Assembly (NCBI GenBank): GCA_029783825.1
Contig: JAREIK010001468.1
Location: forward strand, 1,364,001 to 1,428,000
Length of the DNA stretch: 64,000 bases
Reading direction: 5' to 3'
Source of the DNA: Sapria himalayana
Lineage: Eukaryota; Streptophyta; Magnoliopsida; Malpighiales; Rafflesiaceae
Shown: in pieces, positions 23,401 to 32,619 of the stretch
Position numbering within the stretch: position 1 is the first letter of the stretch
Layout: every line of letters starts with the position of its first letter
Notes under the pieces: model-generated
What the model was told of the DNA's origin: nothing
What the model saw: only the letters and a program-made list of their open reading frames with translations
Database searches by the model: none
Translations under genes and position numbers: made by a program

Positions 23401-26112
23401 TTATTTCAATACCTAGTCACATTGATAGTATTACTTTCTATCGACCAATAAAGTAATTAGTTTTGACATTATTTTTTTTAAGATAAAACTTTTAAAAAAA
23501 CACCTACTATGAATGTCATGAGGGATTATGAAAATTCATTTGTCTTCATGTCCAATTGGGATCCCAAAAGATCACTAATCTCTACCCTTCACACTTAAGG
23601 CTTTTCAACTTTGTTTTATAAAGACATCCATGCATAATGTATAAAATACTTGAGTTTGTTAGATCTCATTATTACTCCAATGTCTAACTAGTAGAGATAT
23701 TGAATTCACACTACCTTAGAGACACAAGTTCGATCCTGCTAACTACTCCTCTATGTGCAAGATAGGGATAAGCCTGCTCTCACCTCAAAGCCTTAGTGAA
23801 AATATCACCAAGCTAGAAAAATATTTAATCAAGTACACATAATGTTAATTTGTTTGGTATCAAATCATCCTTTGATTTTCATAGCTTAGTAGAAACTTAA
23901 TCAAGTTCATGAGTATTACATATTTTCATCTTCCATCAAGTATTTTTTTACCTAAGATATTCTAATTCTATGTGTATTAAATATATTTTTCTCAGCGAAA
24001 AAACATTAAGATCTCTATATTTTTTTACATTATTAAAAAATTATATCCAAATATTTATTTCACTAGTCATAAAAATATTAACTTTTATTAGAATTATTGA
24101 GCTTCCTCATTCAACCACCAAATTCCATTAGCATTAGAATTATCTAATAACTTCTTTTAATAATTTTATCATATTTTTTTATATTTTTATGTTTTTAAAT
24201 TTCATCATTTAATTTGACAATTAGATAAATGTTTTTTTTTGTTACCCATCAATATTAAAACCCAAAAACAGATATTCAATAAACGTTGAATGATTCAAGT
24301 CTTTCATGAGATAATTTTATGAGAAAGAAAAACTTATTTATCAATTTGTCATGAAAAAATCAACACTAATAAAGTAAATATTTTCCTCAAACAAATATTG
24401 CCTCTAATGTATATTATTTTGCATGAACAATAATTTTAAGCACATTCAATGTAAGAAATAAAATTGTTTTCAGAATGCATGCTAATTACACAATTGAAAT
24501 AACTAGTTTCATGCAAATATTATCAATTTGTTATACAAATTCTTACTACACCGAATCATTTTGTTGGACCACCATTTCTAACAACATGTGGACTCACTTT
24601 GAGATACCCATCTTGTATTGTACTCAATGAAGAACATGCTACCAGCTTCTCATGTTAGATGCTAACAATCAAGTTCATTCTTTTGTGCCCTTGTTCTTGT
24701 AAGATATGCAAATTTTTAGTAAGTCTTACCAAAAATTAGCTTCGACAGAAATAAAAGTCTCTGGCATAGTTGTTGAAAATGATGATTGCGAAAAATTGGG
24801 TAGCACAATTTGATGATGGATGTTTATACTTTATAACTACAACATCATCCATTATAGCAAATCTATTGTGCCCTAGATTAAACAAGTTGGTTTCTATTTC
24901 TAAGAGCAACTCCAACCGGAGGTGCCATCAGGGGTGTCATCCCTGTAATTACCAAAATGACACTCAAATCATAAATTATTTTGCTCCAATGGGGTAGCAT
25001 CGAGGGTTGCAAAATATCAACCAATGTATAAAAGTGTCATATTTGGTAACTTTAAAGAGAGAAGAGAGAGAATACAAAATAATAGTTATGACTATTGTGC
25101 ATCTCACAATGACTCTTTCGAGGGGTTGAAAAAATAACTTTAAATAAAAAAATATTTAATTATTAAAATAACACCCCATTTTAACACCTAACATTGGAGC
25201 AAAATTATTGTTTAGGGGGGCCAAAACATTGTTTAAGTTTGCAAAATGACAATTAGCACTCCTTTTTTGGCAACTCCATTGGAATTGCTCTAATCACCAG
25301 AATTAGTTTCATGAAAATAGAAGAACAGAATTTTAAAAAATACCAAAATTATAAATAAAATATGATAAAATCAAAAAACATAACCAAAACTCAAAAGTAC
25401 CAGGAAGAAGAGGACGAAGGTTGACCATGGCATATGAAAGATGAGTTGTATAGAACACTTCTTTTGGGTCTATACTGTAAGGACCAAAGGCATACAAGTC
25501 ACTTGACATCTGCGTCACAATACATTTTATGTTTTAGCTAATAGATATGCCTGGAAATTAATTTATAAGACAGAGGAAGTTCATCATTAAATTTATCTAT
25601 AGGCGACAACACACACACACACACACATATATAATATCCACAAGACATTCTCCTAACCAAACTAAACTCACAGCCGTTCACATCTTTAAGTATCTTTTAC
25701 AAACCAAAGGGGGAACACGAATACACAGAAATATACACTCAGAATCAGAGCTCCACCGCCATATCAACTACATCCCCCTCAACTTCTTTGTCAAAAAAAA
25801 AAAACCATTCGAGAGCTCTACAAGCATTTCTTAACCTAAAAGTGGCACTGTAATGCATCTCGCAGAACGGGGGAAACAACACCACGAGAAAGATTTTACC
25901 TTGGAAATTGCCGGTGACGCACCGTGACTAAGCCTTCGGTTGGTGGTTACAGCTTCGTATGGACGGGCGTTTTCGAATTTAGGGATTTCAATTCGCCTCT
26001 TGCATTTTCTGAGAAAAATCGGACGTGAAGAAAATAGATGAATTTCATTCGGAAGGTTTCGCAGCATAGGAGAAGAAGCGGGGCAGCAACACCAAAAGCC
26101 AGATTTTACCAT
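5182..26112 (-). CDS. FHIT: FHIT-like bis(5'-adenosyl)-triphosphatase, five exons over about 21 kb
   Basis: HIT-family hydrolase that cleaves Ap3A-type dinucleotides to AMP plus ADP. Minus-strand exons: 25900..26112 (leader), 25401..25509, 13126..13271, 5379..5477 and 5182..5301, joining to about 213 residues from the first ATG. In order they give a basic leader, the conserved start ([20 protein letters not shown]), the [12 protein letters not shown] block, the catalytic triad [17 protein letters not shown], and the plant tail [12 protein letters not shown] to the TGA at 5182-5184. Phases agree at every junction. Introns of about 7.6 and 12.1 kb are full of transposon debris, unusual for so small a gene. 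The oddity is the 3' splice site of exon 3: AA precedes the first conserved codon and an in-frame TGA lies just upstream. The gene may be functional with a non-standard or cryptic site, or recently damaged. Confidence 0.9.
5548..6185. repeat. Minisatellite, about ten copies of a 64-bp unit
   Basis: Each unit starts with GATCGATATCGATT, continues with CACAATCCCATCCACTTG and TGGGTTTGGTTC-like text, and repeats about every 63-66 bases from near 5548 to near 6130. Units differ by several bases, so the array is not very recent. It lies in FHIT intron 3, about 70 bases from exon 4. The GATCGATATCGAT head is itself palindromic. Confidence 0.9.
6495..6742 (-). repeat. 3' LTR of the copia element at 6.5-10.5 kb
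   Basis: Shares with 10249-10510 the blocks TTAATCCATG and GAGTTTATGGACATTCATA plus the order of all intervening words. Boundaries are set by the polypurine tract and are good to a few bases. Confidence 0.75.
10249..10510 (-). repeat. 5' LTR of the copia element at 6.5-10.5 kb
   Basis: Direct-repeat partner of 6495-6742, flanked on its internal side by the primer-binding site TGGTATCAG. It contains a short insertion relative to the other LTR (about 15 bases near 10441-10460). Confidence 0.75.
10511..13125. other. FHIT intron, AT-rich, mostly unassigned
   Basis: No coding sequence seen. 10850-10870 is an AT run. 11282 to about 11800 is a decayed copy of the LTR-like repeat also found at 31.0 and 53.3 kb. 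12640-12680 is a small GC-rich patch (GGCCTTGAGGCCCTCCGCC) with no recognised identity. Confidence 0.5.
11282..11800 (+). repeat. LTR-like dispersed repeat, copy 1 (most decayed)
   Basis: Shares ordered words with the copies at 31026-31500 and 53285-53800: TAATAAACTGTTT, GCATCTGTAAGATATTATTT, TAACTAATCGTGCTGA and GATTAGTGAATCACG. More diverged than the other two; the right end is unclear. Confidence 0.6.
13126..13271 (-). CDS. FHIT: FHIT exon 3 (VLVCPRR block)
   Basis: Forty-eight codons on the minus strand read [25 protein letters not shown] and TSLTFAIQ, the middle of FHIT. The donor is clear (CAA|GTAAG at 13126/13125) and in phase with exon 4. The acceptor side is not: the sequence reads TGACGTTACACAA then ATGTG, with no AG, and that TGA is in frame. 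The first in-frame AG downstream is CCAAG|TGAAG (exon from 13244), which would skip about nine conserved residues yet keep frame with the preceding exon. Too short to stand out as an open frame; found by homology reading. Confidence 0.88.
14600..14750 (+). repeat. SINE-like repeat, family 1, copy a
   Basis: Starts near TTGGTGCGATAACAAGCG (box-A-like), carries CTCAAATTCATGACTC (diverged box B), and then the family body TATCAAGATATTGATCTC and CTTGTGCACTAAGTATGA. Confidence 0.55.
14766..14910 (+). repeat. SINE-like repeat, family 1, copy b
   Basis: CCTTGGTACAATGGTAGG resembles a tRNA box A; AAGTTCAAGACTC resembles box B; then TGTCAAGGTATTAGTC and GCCTTGTACACAAAATAAT. Lies directly after copy a in the same orientation. 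Confidence 0.6.
15570..16102. mobile_element. hAT-type MITE with 8-bp target duplication
   Basis: 533 bp flanked on both sides by CTGCAAGG (15562-15569 and 16103-16110). Terminal inverted repeats begin TAGAGATGCTAATGATGCGA on the left and, reverse-complemented, TAGGGGTATTAATGAGACGA on the right. The subterminal regions are rich in CGAG/CTCG words. Eight-base duplications and TAGGGGT-type ends are typical of hAT superfamily MITEs in plants. No transposase. Confidence 0.88.
17467..17612 (+). repeat. SINE-like repeat, family 1, copy c
   Basis: Shows CAAGTTCGAGACTATTC (box-B-like), AGACAATCAAGATATTAATT and GTCTTGTGCAGTGAATAC in the family order. Confidence 0.55.
17893..18068 (-). repeat. SINE-like repeat, family 1, copy d
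   Basis: On the minus strand it reads GCAATAACAAGTGTTTTAG, GAAGATAAGACTATCG and GTATTATGCACTAAGTATG, matching the other copies in order. Confidence 0.55.
22975..23145 (+). repeat. SINE-like repeat, family 1, copy e
   Basis: CCTTGATGTAATGACAAATA, AATAAGACTATTGACATATT and ATCTATGTGCACAATGTAAG occur in the family order. Confidence 0.5.
24904..25290. mobile_element. Tourist/Harbinger-like MITE
   Basis: 387 bp with ends GAGCAACTCCAACCGG and, reverse-complemented, GAGCAATTCCAATGGAG, flanked by TAA on both sides (24901-24903 and 25291-25293). Three-base TAA duplications and GAGCAACTCCAA ends fit PIF/Harbinger MITEs. It sits about 110 bases from the exon 2 donor of FHIT, within the intron. Confidence 0.82.
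25401..25509 (-). CDS. FHIT: FHIT exon 2 (conserved N-terminal block)
   Basis: Starts ATGTCAAGTGAC directly after an acceptor-like GACGCAG and encodes the [20 protein letters not shown] and VNLRPLLP blocks. It ends in phase 1 at CCTG|GTACTTTT. The ATG at 25507-25509 could itself serve as the start of a leaderless form of about 157 residues, close to animal FHIT length; joined to the upstream exon it is internal. Confidence 0.9.
25900..26112 (-). CDS. FHIT: FHIT exon 1, probable organelle-targeting leader
   Basis: An open stretch of 71 codons ends at TCCAAG|GTAAAATC in phase 0 and so joins exactly to the ATG of exon 2. Starts are possible at 26112 or at 26067 ([15 protein letters not shown]). 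The peptide is rich in Arg, Lys and Ser with almost no acidic residues near its start, as expected of a plastid or mitochondrial transit peptide. I infer its membership from position, phase and splice sites rather than sequence similarity. Confidence 0.65.
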
Positions 26113-26404
26113 TTGTTATTGTTATGGAAGCAAAAGCAAAAGCAAAAGCAAAACTCATTAATTAATTTTTAATCATGAATAAAAAAGACTCATAAATTTC
26201 CAATTTATTACTTAATTTTTTGATCATGAAAATAGTGAAATTTGTGCTATATTGCAAGGTAGCCATTCGCCATGATAATTGAATTTTAACACCCAAATTT
26301 TAATAAATTTAAAAAATATACAATGACCAACAAATATTTGATAACAATTATTATTCTCTTTCAACTAACTTTCTAGCACAATAACTCTATATATTCACAT
26401 TAAT

Positions 26405-28089
26405 ATGTATATATATATATACATATATATATACTTGTGTATATATAAGCATGTCACATCAATATGTATATATAATATAAATAAGCAAACCTATATATTC
26501 ACTATATATACTTGTGTATATATAAATAGTATATGTATATGCAAATATATTTACATATTTTTAATGTGTGTAGATATGTGCATATATGTAGTTTTTATGT
26601 GTGTGTGTGTGTGTGTGCGTGTGTTACACACACGCACACACATGCACATCTACATATTCACTATATATAATAAAGCTAAAATTATATTTTGAAGCACTAA
26701 TTCATAAATAATTAAAAAAAAGAACACAATTAAAATTATATTTTGAAGCACTAATTGATTTTTGGTGCACTATATTATTTTAATTCTGAATTACCATTAA
26801 CTAATACTATTCACTTAAGTTAATAAATAATACCTTGACCCATACCGTTAAATCCATCAACCTTTTCAGTGGAGCTAGTAGAAGCTCATCGAGTTGTACT
26901 AAGCTCGTCTAGTTTCACATTGGAGCTCCATCGAGGAGCTCCCTAAGCTTCCAGCAACTCGAAGCTCATAACGAGCTTGAGTAGCTCCTGGAAGCTCCAG
27001 CTCCACGATCTCTTGGAGCTTCAACGAGCTCATAACTAGCTCCGGGAACTCATGATATATGAGCTCTTTCGAGGTTATATGGATCTTCTATGCGGTGCTC
27101 CAGTAAGCTCCTTTGTGGATTTTTTTTTTTTTAGAGTTTGGTTAGTTTTTAAAACAAGAATAATTTTGTATTATCATTAAGTTGTAACCAAAACTTAATT
27201 ATTTAATATTTTAGTGTACATATTTTTAGATATTAAAATTTATGTTTGTTTTTTTTTTTTACTTTTTTTGAATTAGTACACCAAAACATAATTATTCGTA
27301 TAATTAATATGTAGTATAAATAGTATATATGTGCATATATATATATCAAAAACTATATATTCATTGTATATATATACTTGTGTCATATATATGCAAAATA
27401 TTTTTATAGAAAATTTATGTTATGATACCTTATTATCAAAATAATTGAATTTTAAGACCTAATTTTTCATTAATTTTAAAAAATATTTGTTCATTTGCAT
27501 TCGTTTCTCTTTCATTTGACTTTTTAGGACAAAAATACCTTTAGGTCTTCCACAAACATATCAGTATGTCATGTTAGAATGTTATGCATATGTGTATGCT
27601 CACATAGTTATGTATTTTTGAAAATGATTTTGAATATTGCATTTATATTTGTATATTCTGTATTTATATGTGTGTGTGTGTGTGTGAGCAAATCTATATA
27701 TTTACTATATATAAACTTGTACAATATATATATAGTAAATGTATGCATATACATTCACACACACACACACACATATAGATATATAAATATTATGTGTGTC
27801 TGTGAGTAAGTATATGCATGTATATATATATATATATACTATATACATGTGCATATATACAAATATCAGTATAGTATTAATATGTGCATGTATGTAGTTT
27901 GTAGTATATATATGCATATATATTATAAACATATATGCTAAATCTATATATATTCAATATATATATGCATGTGTATAGTATATAGAGTATATATGCACAT
28001 TATATATATATATATATACACACTTGTACAATATATAAAATACATGTATGCATGTATTTGCATATATGTAGTATATAGATGCAAATATG

Positions 28090-28134
<45 letters not shown>

Positions 28135-28245
28135 TTTATACAAATTTATATGTTCATTACTTATACTTATGCATAATACACACGCGCACGCACACACACA
28201 CATGCATATGTGGAAATCTATATATTCATTATATATATCTTAGTT

Positions 28246-28285
<40 letters not shown>

Positions 28286-28345
28286 TAATACACAATATTT
28301 GGTGAAGACTTATTTTTTCAAGTATATATATTTTATGTTGATGTA
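26405..28345. repeat. Composite dinucleotide microsatellite cluster
   Basis: Many alternating runs of (TA)n, (GT)n and (CA)n, with tracts at 26405-26450, 26598-26645, 27670-27690, 27755-27775, 28095-28132, 28180-28202 and 28253-28285. Several open frames across it on both strands are repeat translations, not genes. It starts about 300 bases upstream of the FHIT leader exon. A GAGCTC element (about 26.68-27.30 kb) is embedded in it. Confidence 0.85.
26679..27298. mobile_element. GAGCTC-core fold-back element, copy 1
   Basis: The left end reads AATTATATTTTGAAGCACTA (also repeated 48 bases further in); the right end, reverse-complemented, reads AATTATGTTTTGGTGTACTA. Between them, 26870-27110 is dense in AGCTC/GAGCT words. 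The layout matches the better-preserved element at 45.7 kb. No transposase-coding sequence. Confidence 0.6.
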
Positions 28346-31025
28346 GCTTTAATGAGTTGTTTCTGTCTTAAAATGCCATATACGAGATGAGGGTACCCAT
28401 GAGACATTTTTTTTGGGTGAAGACTTGTTTTTTCAATTTATGAAAAATTTGGTCTTAAAATTAAATCATTTTGTGAATATCACACCATAACACAGTTATC
28501 CTATCATTTTATGTTACCAACTCAATTTAAAATTATATTTGAGCAAGGTATGATCCATGCAAGGTATGTTTGGAAATTAAAGAATTTAGATATGGTTAGC
28601 TCAATTGTTCACAATTTAAAACTTGGTGTTAATATTATCAACAATATAATAGTTTGATTGATAAAAAAAAAAACTAGTGTAACCCTGATAACATGATCTT
28701 GATTCCCATGGATACGTATATGCATCCCGAGATATCTTTTCAAATCACTCTTTTCATACTATTTGGACGGAGGCCTTACCTGCACTGACCTAGGGCACCA
28801 AGGCCCATATGTTAAAATATGTTATCATTAGTAGTCACACATTTATATGAGTCACAATATAATGTAGTTACACATAAAAATGAAGAAGATAACACACACA
28901 CACACATAATATATATATGGGTGTGTGTGTGAGAGTGAGTGATGATATATTAGGATAATCATGAAATACTTATCAGAATCTTACATATATTTTCCTAATT
29001 GTTATCATTTTAGAACTACACAATACTAAAATTGTTATCATATATAATATTACTTTTTTTTTAATATTAGGTATGTAGAATATTATTAGATTGCAATTCT
29101 AATTTTAATTTTCATGGTTTGAAGTTTTTAAGTTTGTAATCTTTTCATAATTTTACTGAATATTAGGTCAAATAATCCATCTGTGATATGGGATCCCTAT
29201 TTTTTTTTTGTAAGTTAGGATCTAATTTTGATCTTAATTTTTTATTAAATTAATTACGTGACTCGCACAAATTTGATTCAAATTATAATTTATCAAAATA
29301 TGATACAAAATTCGATGCAAAAGCATGGTCATAATTCTAATGTTAGATGTCAAATTATTTAAGGCAAGGAATTATATGGGTAGTGCAGCATTCTCATGCA
29401 AACCATAATTAATATGCTTAGATAAGTTTTTTTTTTTGCATGGTGTTTATTATCAACTTAACTAAAAGCTAGATTTTTTTTGAATTAATTTTTTTCCACA
29501 TAGATGATGTGTAATCATCTATGAAGATAAATGAGCAAGGATTCTTGTGCTATCTAAAACATGAGTGAAAAAAATTAAAGTCATATTAAATCAAGAAATA
29601 TGAGATTAATTTAATGTAATATATAAATATTGATATACAAGAAAATAGAATTAGTTAATACATTATATCAAAGCAAAGTTGATATAACTTGTCTTTACAC
29701 AAATTGGAAAGGAAATAAAGATAAGAAATTAAAAGAAAACTTAGAACTAATTGTTTAATGTAATATAGAAATATATAATGAGATGAATATAGCAATAGAT
29801 GATATTTTTAATAATGTGATAACTAATTATTAGAAAGTATAAAAATTTTCTAGGAATTTTTGTGATGAAATATGGAAGTTGAATGTTAGTTTTTTTCTTT
29901 TGATGATCAACTCACGAGGGTTTTTTGAATGGTAGGGCTCCACTTTTTGAAGTCCAGTCTAACAACTAGGGGTGCTTCTACTCTACCCCGTGGGATCCAA
30001 CTCATGCAGACTATGTTGTACCTCGAGTGAATTCCATGATTTCCATTCCTACTATTTCTGCATATCATTAGGTCCGTTTAAATTTGTGTTACTTACAATT
30101 CCATATTTTTTTAAAAAGTAAAAACGACACCAAAGTACTAATATTTTTTATTAGCATATATGCTAATGCAATGCATATGTGTGAAATACAAGAAAGAGTC
30201 ATCCCTAGTACACATGGCTCTCGCTTTAGCACAAAGTTTGAGAAGTTAACATCTCGATAATCTTTTTTTTAAAAATCAAAGAGATTGTGTCCAGTGAGTC
30301 TCGAACCCAAGACATACAATCCTTGGACTAGGATAATTGTTATTGCACCAAGGCATAACCTTCAATGTATACATGCAATATAGTTTTCCTACATGATCAT
30401 TCATTCCTATCCTATGCAAATATGTATTGACTAACCCATAGAGTCATGACTTTCATTTACCAACTCACGATTATAAATACCTAAACCTAATTCTTGTAAC
30501 TCCTCCACACACACAAATCCAAATCTTCAGCCGACACCATGACAATCCACTCGAAATCCTTTCAGTTTGTTAATTAGACAATAGAAGGGAGAAAATGATC
30601 AAAAAAAATATCATATAAATGAGTCGTAAAAAGAATAGCAAGAGACACAAACCAAAAGTCATGAAAATACTACTTGAAGTCGTGATGCCAGTGGAGTCTT
30701 TTGTTATAGAAATTAGATAGAGGCAGATAGATTATGTGCTGTCCAAAAGTGAGTTTATCAAAGAGAGGGGATTCAATGAATTCATTCCTTCATTGGGAAT
30801 ATTATCAAAAAGAAAAATTAGATATTATTTTATATACATAGAGAATAGCAAAATAGCTTTATTGTGAAGTAGTTTTATTCAAATTCAGAGGATATGTGGG
30901 GGAAGACATGCTATGTGAGAGGCACATGGGTTGAATTTGATATCGAAGTATTAATGAGCTAATTAATTAGATTCCCAGACATTAAAGATAATATGGATTT
31001 TAAATCACTCTATAGGCAACCATAT
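28346..31025. other. Repeat-derived AT-rich region, no gene seen
   Basis: 28670-28810 is a SINE-like segment of a second family (shares TTCATACT, GGACGG and ACATGCTCTAGCC-like text with 17.06-17.23 kb). 28890-28945 is a CA/TA/GT microsatellite. 30198-30360 is a family 1 SINE. Otherwise nothing recognisable. Confidence 0.5.
30198..30360 (-). repeat. SINE-like repeat, family 1, copy f (best pol III boxes)
   Basis: Minus strand reads CCTTGGTGCAATAACAA, then TTGGGTTCGAGACTCA, a good box B, then ATTATCGAGATGTTAAC and GCGAGAGCCATGTGTAC. This is the copy that best suggests a tRNA-derived head. Confidence 0.6.
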
Positions 31026-31500
31026 TGTACATGTAATTTGTTTTTATTTAATAATCTGTTTGTATAACAAAATATTTTTTGACCCGTGCGGAGTATTTTC
31101 CTGACCCGTTCCATGATCCGACCCACTACGGTTAAATGAACCAAGATATTTTTTAATATAAAATGATTTGTAATTTTATTTTCGGGTGGCTATTTTTGAC
31201 CCGTGAAACTATTCATCGTCTCTCTCTTCTCTCTGCGTGATTTTTCGCGACTGCTTTGTGTGCTGCATACTGTAAGACGTTTTTGTTTTGGTTTTAATCT
31301 ATAATGCGTAAGTATTATCTGGTGGATGTAGCTAGTCGTACTGAGCAACTAGCGAACCATGTTATTTTCGGTGTTGATTTCTCTTTTTTTTTTATTTTGT
31401 CATAGATGCTTGCTGGATTGAGATATATATTGCTTGTTTTCTGTGTTTCTGTTGTTTTTGTTTCTTAATCTCACTACCGTGGAAGTGCAGTTACCCAACA
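31026..31500 (+). repeat. LTR-like dispersed repeat, copy 2
   Basis: Begins near TGTACATGTAATTTG, contains TTCCATGATCCGACCCAC, GCATACTGTAAGACG, AGTCGTACTGAGCAACTA and ends TTACCCAACA. Collinear over about 470 bases with 53285-53800. TG...CA ends and single copies suggest solo LTRs; no clear target duplication was found. Confidence 0.7.
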
Positions 31501-32619
31501 AACCAGATATTCTAGCTATCACTAAATTGGTTATGAATAGAAACTTTTTTATGATCTTTTTGGAGATAGCATAAAAAAGGTATAATTTTGATGTGAGAAA
31601 GAATTTGGAGAAATCAATTATTAGGTTTCTCAAGAGTAAATTTTCTTACTAATTTACCATTCCTTTATTACTTTTCAATATCTAGTTGAGCGAGTCCATA
31701 TGGATGAATATGTTGATGCAATATGTTCAATGGTGTCCCTCCTAATATTACTAGGCACAAAAAGGGAAATAGAAGGAAGTAAAAAATGGAAAAAGATATT
31801 GCTTAAAGGGAAAGGACTAGCAGAAATTAGGAAGATTGCAATTCCTTCACCATAGTTGACATACAAGAGACTAAAAGAAAAGCAAGAAAATGAGAAAATG
31901 AGTTAGCATACATTGAGCATTCCTTAGTGGCACATGGTGGTGTACTTGTGGATATTTTGCATATTTTAGAAAATATGTAGAAGAATGATGAAAGTTGAAA
32001 TAAGAGATCTATTCGCTATGAATGGTAATAATGGAAGAAATTAGAAAACATGATGCATTACTAGAAAAGCAGTTTTATCAAAAAGAGATGTCTTTTATCA
32101 AAAAGTGATGTCTTTTACTAGAGAACATGATGCATTACATGAATGGTAATAATTGAATATATGAAGCACAAATTCTTAGAGGAAGAAATTAGATTCATAG
32201 ATATTAAATTGTTGGGGAATATTGAATCATTTAGAATGCAATATGAGGTCATTATGATGACTTAAATAAAAATAATAGAGAAAAGAGATAAAATGAAAGG
32301 AAATAAAATAACATACTAGGAGTGACAGTGGATGGAGGAAATGAAAAAGTGCAGTGTGAGTCCAAAAAAACTTATATTTTGTGATGTGATGTTTTGAAGG
32401 TGCAATAAATTCATTTGGGAAAAGATGAGATGTACTTTATGATATTTTGACAAATATATTCGATGAGTTAGCTATATATAGAGAGATTCAAAAATAGTAT
32501 CCACTTCTCTGCCCACTTCTCTGCCACTGTTTGAGCACCCAATATTGGATTTCATCTTTAAAGAGTATGATGTTAGGGGGAAAGCTCACCGGCCACCCCA
32601 ATAACTACCTTAGTTTATT
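31501..32619. other. Unassigned repeat-like sequence
   Basis: No gene seen. A local duplication occurs near 32068-32130 (ATCAAAAAG.GATGTCTTTT twice). Probably part of the large retrotransposon-derived block that continues to the right. Confidence 0.4.

Larger units (their letters stand above)
13272..24903. other. Large FHIT intron, AT-rich with scattered SINEs and MITEs
   Basis: About 12 kb without recognisable exons. It contains SINE-like copies near 14.6, 14.8, 17.5, 18.0 and 23.0 kb, a hAT-type MITE at 15.57-16.10 kb, a CA/TA microsatellite at 19270-19310 and otherwise low-complexity AT-rich sequence. Open frames here are short and have biased A/T composition. Confidence 0.5.

Noticed and set aside
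27579..28346. Several overlapping open frames on both strands
   Set aside because: Repeat translations of dinucleotide tracts (Tyr/Ile/His/Cys/Val patterns).
14600..30360. tRNA genes at the box-B-like sequences
   Set aside because: No complete cloverleaf, and the boxes sit in repeated SINE-like units; no intact tRNA or rRNA gene was seen in the window.
31400..31633. Minus-strand frame also present at 53594-53869
   Set aside because: The shared peptide arises from two copies of the LTR-like repeat and does not resemble a known protein.
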